From assembly GCF_963675165.1 (NCBI RefSeq), contig NC_087379.1:5659442-5723441 (forward strand): a DNA stretch of 64,000 nt. Reading direction: 5' to 3'. The stretch comes from Halichondria panicea. Its lineage: Eukaryota; Porifera; Demospongiae; Suberitida; Halichondriidae. Made by a program: the position numbers and the translations under genes. Below, piece by piece: positions 12,172 to 22,689 of this stretch. Positions within the stretch are counted from its first letter, which is position 1, and every line of letters begins with the position of its first letter. Below the pieces are notes generated by a model that had not been told where the DNA came from, searched no databases, and saw nothing but the letters and a program-made list of their open reading frames with translations.

Positions 12172-12293
12172 TGATCGCCAATTGCATTGCTAAGCTCCTT
12201 GGATCCTTGCACTGAATGAGGAGATTGATGGTGGAGCTCTTATGTGATCGCCGATTGCATTGCTAAGCTCCTTGGATTCTTGCACTGAATGAG
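12172..12293 (-). pseudogene. LSG1: Two scraps of the LSG1 P-loop exon
   Basis: A 60-base unit (GATCGCCAATTGCATTGCTA ... TTGCACTGAATGAG) occurs twice in tandem; the first copy continues into GATTGATGGTGGAGCTCTT. TTGCACTGAATGAGG...TTGATGGTGGAGCTCTT is the complement of the LSG1 exon encoding [12 protein letters not shown]. No frame survives. Confidence 0.65.
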
Positions 12294-12471
12294 CAGTGGC
12301 GTGTACAATGGGGGGCTTTGGGGGCTTGAGCACCCCCCTGTCCTCCCAGACAACCATGAAACTAATCGTATCACTCAGTAGCCTCGATTCAAGGCCGCTT
12401 TAGAAGCGGCCTGGTATAATACCTTGTATGCGCATGCGCTTACATTACCCCAAAAAGGGGGTAATCCGTGT

Positions 12472-14653
12472 ATTTTTTTTTTTTTTTTTTTTTTTCTTTA
12501 TAATGTTTGATGCAGAGGAAGCATACAGGATATGACAAGGTAGCTAAATGAAGCTAATAATGAAGTCAGTCCATAACCAAAAAGTAAAGGTGCAGGTGCA
12601 GGTATACTTAAGTGAAAAAAAGAAAAAAGGAAAAAAAATTTTAACTTATTGCTATAATTTTGACAGGGATAATTTAAAAGCAGATGGGCTAGGGCTACTG
12701 ATAACATTTAGGGGAAGGGAATTCCAAATGGGGATTACGCTTACAAAAAAGGAATGTCTATGGGCTAGGGTTTTAACATATGGTTTAAAAATAATTTGAT
12801 TATGAGGGTGACGGGGGGAAGGGCGAGGATGGAGGGTGAAAACATTGGGAGATATTATAGATAAATTATTAAGTATATTAAAGCAGACTTTCAGTTTTTG
12901 GTTTTTCCTTCGAGATGACAGAGGTTTCCAGTTTAAGGAGGCAAGCAGGTCAGGGTATTCTGCCCTCCACTGCTTCGTTACAATTTTCCCTGCAAATTTT
13001 TGGACGCTTTCCAGTTTTTTTATATCTGTGTGGTGATGAGGGTCCCAGACTGCACCGCAATAGTCTAACTTAGGCAGAACAGCCGTGCGGTAGATCTGGT
13101 TCCTGATCTGAGGTGGTGATTTATGGAACTTGCGATGGATGAAGCCAAGATGTTGTTTGGCCTTCTTGCAGGTGTTGTGTATGTGACATGCCCATTTTAG
13201 ATCATTATTGATAGTAACACCAAGGTACTTTACAGTATCACATGGGGAGATCCTATGGTTGTTTATATCTATATTCATTGGGATAGTGCGTGTAGAGCGA
13301 GTTATTGTAAGCAGTTTGGTCTTGGAGTGGTTTGCTGTGAGGCCGTGAGATTGCATCCAGGAGTTTATTTCATTGACGTCTCCCTGTAGGTCCTGAGTTT
13401 CAATTGTCGAGTTTATGGGCTTGTAGAGAAGGATATCGTCTGCGTATAGAATGAGTTTGGCATTGGTGGACAGGTTGATGTTAGCAATTGAGTTCATGAA
13501 AATGTTGAATAATAGCGGTCCTAAGATTGACCCTTGTGGGACACCTGAGGTCACTGCAACAGGGTCTGACATAGTTCCCTCCAGGACTACCCTTTGCTCT
13601 CTGTTGGTAAGATAGTCTTTTATCCAATGCAGTAGGTTGCCACAAATGCCTACGACTTGGAGAGAGGATATGATCTGTGGGTGGGGTACTGAGTCAAATG
13701 CTTTCTTGACGTCAAAGAACACAGTTGCCACTTGGTGATCATTTTCTAGAAGTTTGTGCCAGCCGTTAGTGACAGATAGGAGGGCTTCTTGAGTTGAGGA
13801 TTTTGGTCTGAAGCCAAACTGGCAGTTTGACAGGAGCTTGTTTGAGTATAAGAACTTTGAGATTCTCTTGTGTACAATCCTTTCCAGAGCTTTTGAGATT
13901 AATGATAGGAGAGATATCGGTCGGTAGTTGCTAGGAGAAGTTGGATCCCCATCCTTCGGAATAGGAGTAACATTGGAGACTTTCCACAGGTCAGGGACTC
14001 TGCTTTGCTTGAGCGATCTATTGAATATCTTGGTGATTGTTGGGGAAATGGCAGTAGCAGTCCCTCGGATCATCTGGCTAGAAATGCCATCCGGACCGGA
14101 GGCAGTATTTGGTTTGCAAGAAGATAAGAGATGGTGGACTTCCTCTTGGGTGCACTCAATGTCACTGAGTGAGCAGTTAGGTGTTGACATTTCCTCAGGA
14201 GTACTGCAGGATGCAGTTGGTGAGGTAAAGAATGAGGCAAATGCACTGTTCCAGCATGTCAGCTTTTTCGAGCGAGGTTGTTGCTGTAGAATTATTGTTT
14301 TTCAGTTCAGCTGGTGTCCTGTTTTTTGACGGAGAGAGTTTGTTGTATGCTGACCAGAAATCTCTCGGGGAATTCAGTTTTCCTGCTAGGCACTTAAAGA
14401 ATTTGGATTTTGCAGATCTCAGGGCAGCCAACGTTTTGTTCCGAGCACTGGTGTACTTGGACCATGCTAGCTCTGATTTGAGTAGCTTAGCTTGTTTGAA
14501 GAGTTTGAGTTTTCTTTTAACAGCATTCATGAGGTTGTTTGTAAGATAAGGTAGACGATGCCTGTGTTTGATGGTTTTGGATGGGATTGTTTTATTTGTG
14601 GATACTGTCAGTAAAATAAACACGTATACTATTTTGTATTCTAATTTTAGTGG
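12472..14653 (-). mobile_element. 5'-truncated non-LTR retrotransposon (LINE), minus orientation
   Basis: A run of about 23 T at 12473-12495 is the poly(A) tail of a minus-strand insertion, and TCCGTGT on both sides (12465-12471, 14654-14660) looks like a short target-site duplication. The element encodes only the region linking endonuclease and reverse transcriptase plus the reverse transcriptase; the endonuclease is absent, as is usual for 5'-truncated copies. It sits inside the left part of the larger DNA transposon. Confidence 0.85.
12652..14190 (-). CDS. LINE reverse transcriptase (partial ORF2)
   Basis: 512-codon open frame. Reverse transcriptase blocks are easy to see: SGPDGIS, PIPKDGDP followed by NYRPISLLS, FGFRPKSST, the catalytic VFFDVKKAFDSVPH, SGVPQGSILGPLLFNIF and LYADDILLY with the YADD catalytic core, then KYLGVTI. 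The order and spacing fit the Jockey/CR1/L2-like branches of non-LTR elements; I cannot place the clade. Upstream sequence to about 14623 (with LNSPRDFWSAYNKL, the usual linker before the RT) is in another frame, and the frame changes near 14255, so a small indel has broken the ORF. Not a host gene. Confidence 0.88.
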   Translation of the reverse strand: MSTPNCSLSDIECTQEEVHHLLSSCKPNTASGPDGISSQMIRGTATAISPTITKIFNRSLKQSRVPDLWKVSNVTPIPKDGDPTSPSNYRPISLLSLISKALERIVHKRISKFLYSNKLLSNCQFGFRPKSSTQEALLSVTNGWHKLLENDHQVATVFFDVKKAFDSVPHPQIISSLQVVGICGNLLHWIKDYLTNREQRVVLEGTMSDPVAVTSGVPQGSILGPLLFNIFMNSIANINLSTNAKLILYADDILLYKPINSTIETQDLQGDVNEINSWMQSHGLTANHSKTKLLTITRSTRTIPMNIDINNHRISPCDTVKYLGVTINNDLKWACHIHNTCKKAKQHLGFIHRKFHKSPPQIRNQIYRTAVLPKLDYCGAVWDPHHHTDIKKLESVQKFAGKIVTKQWRAEYPDLLASLNWKPLSSRRKNQKLKVCFNILNNLSIISPNVFTLHPRPSPRHPHNQIIFKPYVKTLAHRHSFFVSVIPIWNSLPLNVISSPSPSAFKLSLSKL

Positions 14654-14683
14654 TCCGTGTTACACACTTTACATATAGCAAAG

Positions 14684-15029
14684 ATGACTAGCTCGACTGA
14701 CACTGAGTTCTCTTCCGCTCTGGCTTATGCCCTTTCTTGTGTGAAGAGAAGTCATTTAGTTCTGAGGGATAAACAGCTTGACACTCTATGGATGCTGTAC
14801 GAAGGGAATGATGTTTTCCTGTGGGTTCCTACTGGATATGAAAGTCTATCTGCTACCAAACTTTGCCTTTTTTATTCGACAAGAAGCTGGATAGAATTAG
14901 TTCTCCTCCTAGTGAGCGTAGTATTGTCCCCTAGTGTCTCTAATGGTAGATCAAGTGACTAGTCTACATGATCGTGGTGTTCCTGCTGGTATACTCAGTG
15001 GAAACAACGGGGTCGATAAGAAGTCCAAG
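14684..15029 (+). pseudogene. RecQ-like helicase remnant of the DNA transposon
   Basis: Begins MTSSTDTEFSSALAYAL and reaches WMLYEGNDVFLWVPTGY, the start of a Walker A motif. The expected GKS after PTGY is out of frame: the following bases encode KS.CYQTLPF in a second frame, and further on LVSLMVDQV and GVPAGILSGNN, typical of RecQ-family transposon helicases, appear in a third. So at least two indels interrupt it. It starts just right of the LINE insertion and points away from the transposase gene. Helicase motifs beyond Ia are not found, so it is also truncated or disrupted. Confidence 0.7.
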
Positions 15030-15089
15030 TGAGTGCTTCACCTACCCCCAGAATACTCATAAGGCAGTGCCAGTCCTCTATACAAGGCT

Positions 15090-17487
15090 CTAACTGCTCC
15101 AATCGTCCATATGTTTTTTGCTACATCGCTGTCTTTCACAAGTCATCTGATCGCCACCTGACATAACAGTAAGTTCAATAGAATCTTTCAAGTATGAATG
15201 TTTCTCGATCATTATGTCTATCATGTCTGCGGCCTTTGCCTCATTCTTGTGTAGAACATCAAGGACTACAACCTCAGGTTTTTTGGCCATCTCTGTACTG
15301 TGGGGGTGCTTAATGTGACTGACAACACACCGTTTGTACCGCTGGAGGGGCTTGATGTACTCGCACAGTATTCGACCGACTAGAACGACCAAATTTTCTT
15401 GGATGCCCTCAATGTCGGCCTTTGTAGGAAGGAAGTGAGTTATTTTTAGGGAACCCAGGTTAGGGGGGAAAAGGTTGAGACTGGAGATGGTCCTTTGCCA
15501 ACAAACTGTACATTTGCACTAGCTCACCATGATGGTCACTATACGTATGTCTCTAACGCCCTTTGTTTTAGCAACGTTATCCCCCACGAACTTGAAACAT
15601 GCACCCTCATCAATCCAGGCATCGATAGGACGTTGGTACAGCTTGCTGATTTTCGTGACCAACTTCAACACGGCACAGTAACTGATAGTGACACTAAGAT
15701 GATTCAGCCTGGAGTATACCTGTGAGTAATTCAATGTAATCATAATTATATAAGAGGAGATGGATTGGAAACGGAGGTAGCATCGCGTTACATTAATTTT
15801 TAAATCTGTGTACGGTTGTGCAGCACTTGGGGAAACGATGTTTCTGGAATTAAGACCACTGCAATTAATGCATTCAAAGCCCCCCTAAAACAACATGCAT
15901 TCTCATGCCCTCTATAATGGTGAGCATCCTTTGGAAAAAATACGTTTTTCAAAATAGCTACAAAGAGTGTCATGCTCTGAGATCTTTATGAGTATGCTTC
16001 TAGCTAATGGTAATGCTTAATTATCAGTGTACTGCATGTGTCAATCCATACGTTCCTCAGGTGACAGTTGGGAGTATACTGCAGGCACTATCTAGTCTAG
16101 ATTTTACTAACGTTACAATCATACATACATTTTGTAGCCTCGATTAAACCCTGGCCTAACGTGGCAAGGTAACTTCCGTTTCCAATCCCTCTCTGTGATA
16201 TAATAATTATACCTGTATCTGAAAATACGTAGTGGACACACATCATACATGTACATGTACATGTACAAACCTTTTTGTTTACTCTACAGTTGAAGAGTAC
16301 GAGAGACAGAAACGACTGAATACCACACATTCTTGTGTTACGCTCTTTCAAGAGAATTGCTGTGGCCATACACATCCCAGGGTAGTGACTCTCTCTGCGT
16401 TTATGCAAGTTCCTATGATCTGAACGTCCTACGATCGTCTGGATAAGCCTAAATAGAATCGGACACTTTCGCTGTAGTTCAGACACAGCCTGTTTCCACG
16501 ATAACGCTTCCACATTGTCAATTGGAACCCGGTGAAATAGAGAGACAAACTCCCCAGAGTTACGACATAGAGTGGAACATTCGTCGTCAAGAATTTTCAC
16601 CACACCCTCTACCAATTGGTCCTTCAGTGAAGGGCAAGAAAATGCTGCCTTGGCAATAGACTGAATGTTGCCACTATTCAGTGCCTGGCGTAATTTCTGG
16701 AGACTTTCATCTACTTCCGCAGTCACTGTACTGGGTGAGCTCACTGTGATCTGTATATTGTTTAATTAATTAGTGTGATTTTGGTGTGTTTACAGTATCA
16801 GATCTGTTATCCTCACCATAACTGTTTCAGTCGAACCAGGCTTGGAAATATCTCTTGCAACACCTTCTGAACCTTTAAGTTAATGGCTATATATTAATTT
16901 ACGTTCATTTCGTTTGTAGGTGGTTTAACATACCGTCAACAGAAGAAAACTGCTCGAGATTGGTCAACTCTAACAGCGGTGGCTGACGAGGACAGTCTGT
17001 GTGCGCTATGAAAAAGAGATGATTCCTGTCATCTACATATATGATTTGTTGCAATCAACCTACGTTCCTCCCTGGTTGAGAAAGCAAGCCTTCTTCCAGG
17101 TGCTCCTACTGTCAGACGTTTTGCTAGAGGTCTAGCATGGACTGTGTGAGGTGATGCTTCAAGCCCACTGGTGTCTTTAGTTCTCTTCCTACCTGATACC
17201 ATAGGACTACAGATGGAAGCCTTATTTCGACCCTGCTCAAAACCACACTTAGCCATACTTCTAAAGGCTTTAAGTTTAGACTCCAGAGACTGGAATTTGT
17301 TTGTGCAAGCTCTACAAATGTATGAAGATAGCCCATCACACTCACTAACTGGCAGCTCTAGCAGTTTGCCAAGTCTGTCTGGAAGGCATCTTTGAACAGA
17401 CTCTTTGCTAAACAGAGCTGAGCAGCGAGTAGAAGTAACAATGTTGCACAATCTGCATATTCTGGTGGCTGCCATTGTCTTGAACAT
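15090..17487 (-). pseudogene. DUF6589-like transposase with N-terminal zinc finger, decayed
   Basis: First exon (17487-17064): MFKTMAATRICRLCNIV with Cys pairs CRLC and CRAC spaced about 45 residues apart, a ZAD-like zinc finger. Small exons follow near 17008-16934 and 16873-16820. A longer coding stretch (about 16744-16400) contains KRRESHYPGMCMATAILLKERN and then a segment typical of DUF6589 proteins. After a MITE insertion (15747-16202) come FKFVGDNVAKTKGVRDIR (to 15600), SDHHGELVQMYSLLAKDH in another frame, NLGSLKITHFLPTKADIEG in a third, and finally VVLVGRILCEYIKP ... SGGDQMTCERQR (15392-15110). At least two frameshifts separate these blocks. The name DUF6589 rests on memory of family motifs and should be searched. 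Role in the element: presumed transposase. Confidence 0.65.
15747..16202. mobile_element. P-type MITE inside the larger transposon
   Basis: Subterminal inverted sequence GATTGGAAACGG (left) and CCGTTTCCAATC (right) matches the ends of the P-like element at 32567-37222. A 7-base repeat ATAATTA flanks it (15740-15746, 16203-16209). It interrupts the DUF6589-like gene region. No coding sequence of its own. Confidence 0.6.
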
Positions 17488-17648
17488 TCTACCACCAACC
17501 ACGCAGTCTTAAGTATTTTTCCTTTGTGTACTTTGTCCGATTTTATCACTTGTGTAATACTGATAAATATATAAATTATTTCGCGCATGCGTATACAAGG
17601 TATACCAGGCCGCTGTAAAGCGGACTTGAGTCGAGGCTAATCACTCAG

Positions 17649-18366
17649 TAGCTAGCTAGCTAACTGTGCAGCTCTATCTCATTGACACGATTACAAGTCA
17701 TGACCACGCCCAATTGAGCATGTGCAATCAGTATTGCCATTCCAATGTTGTTATGTAATGCTAATTGCATGCATAATAGATCCTCTGCACTATCCCAGTC
17801 ACCTCTTGCTCCACTGAGAGATACTGAGAAGCAATGACTAACACTAGAATGACTGGACATCCCCACATTGTGATTGACCAGTTTGCTAGGATGTACCCCA
17901 GAAGAATAGTGCATGGAGATCCTACAAGATGACTGACTCATAATTATGTCTTATTATCACGCTATGCATGCATTAGATCCCATTTGAGTGTATTTAGCAG
18001 GGAACTATGAGCTATAGTACCGGTACTATAGATTACTCTGGGCTACAAACTACAACATTATACATTATATTGTCATTTACAAGAAGATACACAGAAAAAT
18101 TATTGTAGCTAGATGCTTTGTCTAGTAACATAGTAACAGAACTAGAATGGAAGAGAGAAGCTCTAGAGGAGAATAGTAGGAGCCACTCTTTTCTTGGGCA
18201 GTGTGCTGTACTTTTTTGCTGCAAGGCTGCATGGGGGAGGAGCTGGATGTATGAAAGATACGCCGCAATAAATGCGGGGGCGTAAAATCGCGCGCGCTAT
18301 GCGTGCGGCTCCATTTTTTTTCTGTACTTTTGAGCACCCTCCTGCTTCAATCTCTAGAAACGCCCC
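17649..18366. other. Intergenic, no gene recognised
   Basis: AT-rich sequence right of the transposon. Several short overlapping frames of 60-90 codons with no recognisable content. A CG-rich patch (GGGGGCGTAAAATCGCGCGC, near 18279) is unusual for the region but I cannot assign it. Confidence 0.4.
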
Positions 18367-18416
18367 TGATGAGGGCATTGATGGTGGAGCTCTTGCCAAC
18401 ATTGGGGTACCCCACC
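18367..18416 (-). pseudogene. LSG1: Fragment of the LSG1 P-loop exon
   Basis: Complement encodes [15 protein letters not shown], nearly identical to exon 9 of LSG1 (4396 downward), preceded by its CAG acceptor. The rest of the exon is missing: the sequence changes at 18366. It marks the left edge of a duplicated unit whose transporter remnant starts at 18803. Confidence 0.85.
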
Positions 18417-18802
18417 TGTAGACAATGGAATAGTATTTTAGTTATTGTTGCTATACTAAAACTACCTTGTCTAAAATTGTTTCACTACAATATTGTCCCA
18501 TGGGAGAAGTCATACAAAAGGTCACAACTATTGGTGTTAGTTTGACCTTCATAAAGTTGTCATAACTTTGTCATATTTCACTGAAATTCAAAGTTTCATA
18601 TACCATTGGATTCCTTGTTAAAAAGCGCTTCTATTGATATGCTGTAGAGCTGGTAAGCTCCAACCAGCTAAGAGATAACATTTTCCATGCAGAAGTCCCA
18701 GGAATACTTGTCCACCACATAAAGCATAAATGAAGCCATAATTGACCACATAACTTCTGGGGCTGAACACAATGCAAATAGATTATTTCAACAAATTTAC
18801 CA

Positions 18803-19588
18803 GATCTTCAAATTCCGATTGTGATTAACATCCTTCTCATAAACTTCTTCAATGTATCTTCTTACATTGCAATCTCTTCATCAAGTTGACAATACTCTTC
18901 GCTGCTATACTATGAAAACTACAACACCTGCAACTGAAATAAGAATGTTCACCAGGAAATAAACCAGTCCAACATAACAGGATCCTTGCCAGAAACTAAA
19001 CGGTATAAAACACGAAATACCCGGCAAAGAAAACTCTAACGAGAAATCCTTTCATAGAGTGAGGGCTTAATTTGAGCACAGATGTAATCAAACATTCCAC
19101 CATAGATAAACTGGCAACAGCAATAATTAAGGGCTTGCTGAATGAATTAAGGGCCTATAATAAGATGAAGGGATTACTTATTGTATTCCTGTCCAGCGGT
19201 GACTATGTCTGCCAGAGTACAACTCCAATGAAGTCATGCAGTGAGGCATTTTCCACATGGTGCTTCATCAACAAGAATTCTATTAAGAGTTCTAAGGAGC
19301 AAACACAGAAGTGGCATTATGACCACTAGGGAGAATGTGACCAATCATGTTGACAAAAAGTGAGCAAAACAGACAACAAAAACCAATTCCGATTCGCCTC
19401 AGAATACCAGCTATAATTATATATATAATTATAGGGAAGCACTTTTGGAATAGGATGAATAAACTTGAGGAACAAAAACAACAAGGTACAAAGTGTAGAA
19501 TGTCTTCTGAATCACTAAAAGTCTCCGCTTTCAGTGTACTAAGAAAAGGTGCTGCATATACCTCGCTGGGCATGCGCAACTGACACAT
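18803..19588 (-). pseudogene. Transporter remnant (C-terminal half)
   Basis: Pieces of the paralogue family in order but with many indels and changed frames: AAPFLSTLKAETF near 19560, FILFQKCFP, AGILRRIGIGF, CSLFVNMIGH and GHNATSVFAP down to 19292, then sequence matching the last membrane helices (LVYFLVNILISVAGVVV) near 18900-18970 and the acidic tail near 18803-18860. The N-terminal half is absent. An AT-rich insertion (ATATATAATTAT) interrupts the helix region near 19420. Not translatable. Confidence 0.85.
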
Positions 19589-19706
19589 AATTATAGCTAA
19601 TTCAAGTTCTCACTCAAATACAAACAAACTTGACTACCTTACCTAACTATCTGCATAATAGTTCTATATCACAGTACATGTGTACATCACTGCACACATA
19701 CAGTCG

Positions 19707-21524
19707 TTATTGGGTCTCCGAGTCAGAATCATACTCAAAGTGAACATCTAGATCTTCAAATTCACGGTTGTGATGATACTGATATCTCTTTGCTGCTACT
19801 ATGAAAACCACAACACCTGCGACTGAAATAAGAATGTTCACCAGGAAATAAACCAGTCCAACAAAAGGGGAGCCATGCCAGATACTAAAAGGTAGAAGAA
19901 TTCCAAGAACACCGATCAATTGAAATAGTCCTTTAATGGCAAAGAAAATTCCAATCAGAAATCCTTTCATAGAGTGGGGGCTTTGAATACAGATAAATTC
20001 AAATACTCCACCATAGATAAAGACATAGGCCACAGCAACAAGGACTTGCTGAATAATGAGAATGTAAGGGCTGAGATTAAGGGAGGGAGCACCAATAAAA
20101 TAAAAAACAAAAGAGTTATTATTATCAACTACAAAATGTCCATGATCAAACATTGAAATAGTAGCATTATAGTGGCTAGGGAGGTGACCAAACATCTCAA
20201 CAAATAGTGAGCAAAACAGACTAACAGTGACAAGACAAAGACCAATTCCAATTCGCCTCAGAATACCAGGGGAAAACTTTTGAAACAGAGGATGAATAAA
20301 CTTGAGAAAAATAGGAACAAAAACAACAAGAAAGACGGGATACAGAGTGCCACCATTAGTGAACATAGAGTCCACTATGTAATTGCTGCCTGAAAAAGTA
20401 TTAAACAATAAAATGTTCTCAGCCTTCATGTGATCTTTAAGTATACTGAGAAAAGGTGCTGCAGCAATATCAGCCGTAAAAAATGGTCCTACTGAAAATA
20501 AAAGGATAAAGATTCCAAAAAATGATTTCACATTCTCCACCTGCTCGGTAGTGAATGGTCCTCCATACTTGTCCTTGCCTAGATCCAGTCCAGTGGGTAT
20601 GTCATCCTCCCAGAATGTGAAGGCACTGCGTTGAATAGGTATCTTGTTTCTTCTTGCAAAGTTGACAACTCCTGCAACCTCTTTGTAAGGATTACCAATG
20701 ACAATGCCAATAACAAACCACCTTCTCTTAGCAACACAGAAAGTTACAGGTATACAAATCAGCTCAACTAAGACGACAAGTCCAAATATAGAAAGGCTTA
20801 AGAAACCAGTGGCATTAGCTGCACTCCATACCAGTTTCCCAAAGCTTATTCCAACATAGAGTGTGAAGAGAAACCAATGAATGAAAAGAAAGCTGTCTCT
20901 AGAAGGAGATTCATTTAATTGGTCAACCCCAAACTGAATAACATTAGCTAAAAATCCAGCAAATGCAATCAAGAAGGAGATAATTAGAAAAAGTCCAAGT
21001 ATACCAATCACTACTACAAATGATAAAAATATGGAATCGAAGGAATCAATAGTTGTAGTAAACATAATTGGTAAAATAATGGCGTTCACAATACCACCGA
21101 TAAGAACAAAAGTCAAGAGTCCACACCACGTGGTACACACACCACACCTCACAACTTTATATCTGCCATATCGAACATCTGCCAAGTATCCAGCTAGAGG
21201 ATAGAAGAGAAGCCAGAAAGCAAATACAGCATATATGCAACTATCTATTATTTCACTGTTAAATACTGATGAGAATATACTAGGTTCTCCCATCAATAGG
21301 TAAGTCATTAAGAAGTAATTTTCAGGGTTCAGAAAACCACCATAGATGAAAGACATTAAGGCAGTCCAAAACAAAATCATTATTGCAGCTTTTGACTTGA
21401 ACAGCACACTTTTATTTTTGACGTGATTACTTGTCACGAGTGGTGTGGCTTCAGTGGTGGCATCTGGTGCAGGAGTTTCATGAAGGGAAGCTTGCTCTAT
21501 AGTTCCTTGTTCACAACTAGCCAT
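19707..21524 (-). CDS. POT/PTR2 (SLC15)-like transporter, copy 2
   Basis: Single exon, 605 aa from the ATG at 21524 (MASCEQGTIEQ). The frame is open for 32 more codons upstream, but this ATG matches the start in all paralogues. Contains GYLADVRYGRYK, FGVDQLNESPSRDSF and FWEDDIPTGLDLGKDKYGG as in copy 1, and about 12 hydrophobic segments. Distinctive: the C-terminal tail lacks about 25 residues, because KRYQYHHNREFEDLD joins directly where other copies carry RQRDELCNVRKYIEEVYEKD; the deletion keeps the frame. The lumenal loop near the middle carries the sequon NATIS. Directly left lies the transporter remnant at 18803-19588, so two copies once stood in tandem here. Function inferred from family only. 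Confidence 0.85.
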   Translation of the reverse strand: MASCEQGTIEQASLHETPAPDATTEATPLVTSNHVKNKSVLFKSKAAIMILFWTALMSFIYGGFLNPENYFLMTYLLMGEPSIFSSVFNSEIIDSCIYAVFAFWLLFYPLAGYLADVRYGRYKVVRCGVCTTWCGLLTFVLIGGIVNAIILPIMFTTTIDSFDSIFLSFVVVIGILGLFLIISFLIAFAGFLANVIQFGVDQLNESPSRDSFLFIHWFLFTLYVGISFGKLVWSAANATGFLSLSIFGLVVLVELICIPVTFCVAKRRWFVIGIVIGNPYKEVAGVVNFARRNKIPIQRSAFTFWEDDIPTGLDLGKDKYGGPFTTEQVENVKSFFGIFILLFSVGPFFTADIAAAPFLSILKDHMKAENILLFNTFSGSNYIVDSMFTNGGTLYPVFLVVFVPIFLKFIHPLFQKFSPGILRRIGIGLCLVTVSLFCSLFVEMFGHLPSHYNATISMFDHGHFVVDNNNSFVFYFIGAPSLNLSPYILIIQQVLVAVAYVFIYGGVFEFICIQSPHSMKGFLIGIFFAIKGLFQLIGVLGILLPFSIWHGSPFVGLVYFLVNILISVAGVVVFIVAAKRYQYHHNREFEDLDVHFEYDSDSETQ

Positions 21525-22018
21525 TGGTACATGGTCTTCTTTAATACAGTTCCTAAACAATAGTCCAAACTTTGACCTTTGAATTTTATTCCTCAAAGAT
21601 GGCTTCCTGTGCATGATCAATTATCAAGCTCTGTATCAAGCTCATCAAGCTCATGAAAGCTCTGCTTCTTCTGGCTCTTGTCTAGTCATCCCATGGTGGA
21701 TACCTATAACTACTCAGTGTTTGACAAGTTTTATGAAGAACGGTGGGGCTGATGACATCTGGTATTGAATGGAATGGAGTTTTTAGGATCGACCGAATCA
21801 AACTGTACTGATAAAATAATATTCCATCATCTTATATCAGTCATGCCTTCAGACTGCACTGTGCAGATCAATTTTTTTCGTCTCTAAAAAAAGGAAATTT
21901 TTTAAGATATAAGCCTACTCGTTACTATTTAGTTTTGACTTTACCATAGATCTGCAATTTTCAACTATAACTAGCCTATCCTTTTTCAACTACTGTCGAT
22001 GAAGTTAAAGCAGCCTAT
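21525..22018. other. 5' flank of transporter copy 2; no gene seen
   Basis: Unlike copies 1 and 6, the conserved flank with AAATGCTCACTA and GTTACACCC is not found here, which suggests that a rearrangement replaced the promoter-proximal sequence. No reading frame of note. Confidence 0.4.
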
Positions 22019-22196
22019 TAGCCTCGACTCCAGGCCGCTCTCAAAGGAGAAAAACAGCCTGGTATACACTGTCTGTGCATACGTCAATCGCCCCAAGAAT
22101 CTTGGTCAGTATACTGTATGTTTTACAATTATCCACCCACGCGCAAACAATGGATATCAGGCCCTCTTTTCACTAAAGAGCCTGGGATCGAGGCTA
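22019..22196. mobile_element. 178-base MITE with TAGCCTCGACTCCAGG ends
   Basis: Left end TAGCCTCGACTCCAGGCCGC and right end GAGCCTGGGATCGAGGCTA are imperfect inverted repeats, related to the termini of the 5.3-kb transposon at 12379. I found no convincing target duplication. Confidence 0.65.
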
Positions 22197-22689
22197 TATA
22201 GCAGTCTATGAAAGAATCTAGTTCGCTCAACAGCTCATTTTTGTGTCCCCACCAACACACACACACACCGATCATTCTACCCCCCTGCTGCGTTCTGCCG
22301 CATGAATGGGGTAACATTCCCATACAGGGTTTCAAAGACAGTGGGGGTGCCCTGGGATTTCCCTTTCAGCCCAAGAGTCCCCCCTCTATATAGAAATTTG
22401 GGAATTCATATCAAAATATGTTATTATCCAAGAAACATAGCTTTGATTCCTTGCTAACTCTGCTGTGATAGTGTCAGTGCATGACCTATATACCACTGCA
22501 GATGCCATTCTCAAGGGATTTATTGATTTTTCTCCCTTTAAAAGAATTAGTTTAATGGTTTGAAGCACATAATCAACCTAAAATACACCTCAGAAAGTCC
22601 TCACGACTATTTCTGGGAGAGGACTCCTCATTTTTCTTGTATTAAACCCTATGGCACAGTTACACAATAATATTATAAATATTAAGCTT

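Larger units (their letters stand above)
12379..17639. mobile_element. 5.3-kb DNA transposon with 9-bp target duplication, DUF6589/RecQ type
   Basis: Inverted ends TAGCCTCGATTCAAGGCCGC (left) and the complement of TTGAGTCGAGGCTA (right) run for about 55 bases with small differences. A 9-base direct repeat ATCACTCAG abuts both ends (12370-12378 and 17640-17648). Inside: on the minus strand a gene with a treble-clef-like zinc finger followed by a domain I recognise as DUF6589-like; on the plus strand a RecQ-like helicase remnant. A LINE (12472-14653) and a P-type MITE (15747-16202) have inserted into it. Both gene sets have frameshifts, so this copy is dead. Shorter elements with similar TAGCCTCG ends lie at 22019, 31785 and 52733. 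Superfamily assignment is open. Confidence 0.75.

Noticed and set aside
12473-12495. T-run considered as a terminator or sequencing artefact
   Set aside because: It lies exactly at the 3' end of the minus-strand LINE with a matching short target duplication, so it is the poly(A) tail.
13928-14549. 133- and 105-codon plus-strand frames
   Set aside because: Antisense to the LINE reverse transcriptase and its upstream linker; low-complexity content.
21525-21620. Upstream extension of transporter copy 2 by 32 codons (MIMHRKPSLRNK)
   Set aside because: No paralogue has it, and all share the start MAS/MAT-EQGTIEQ; the extension is open by chance.
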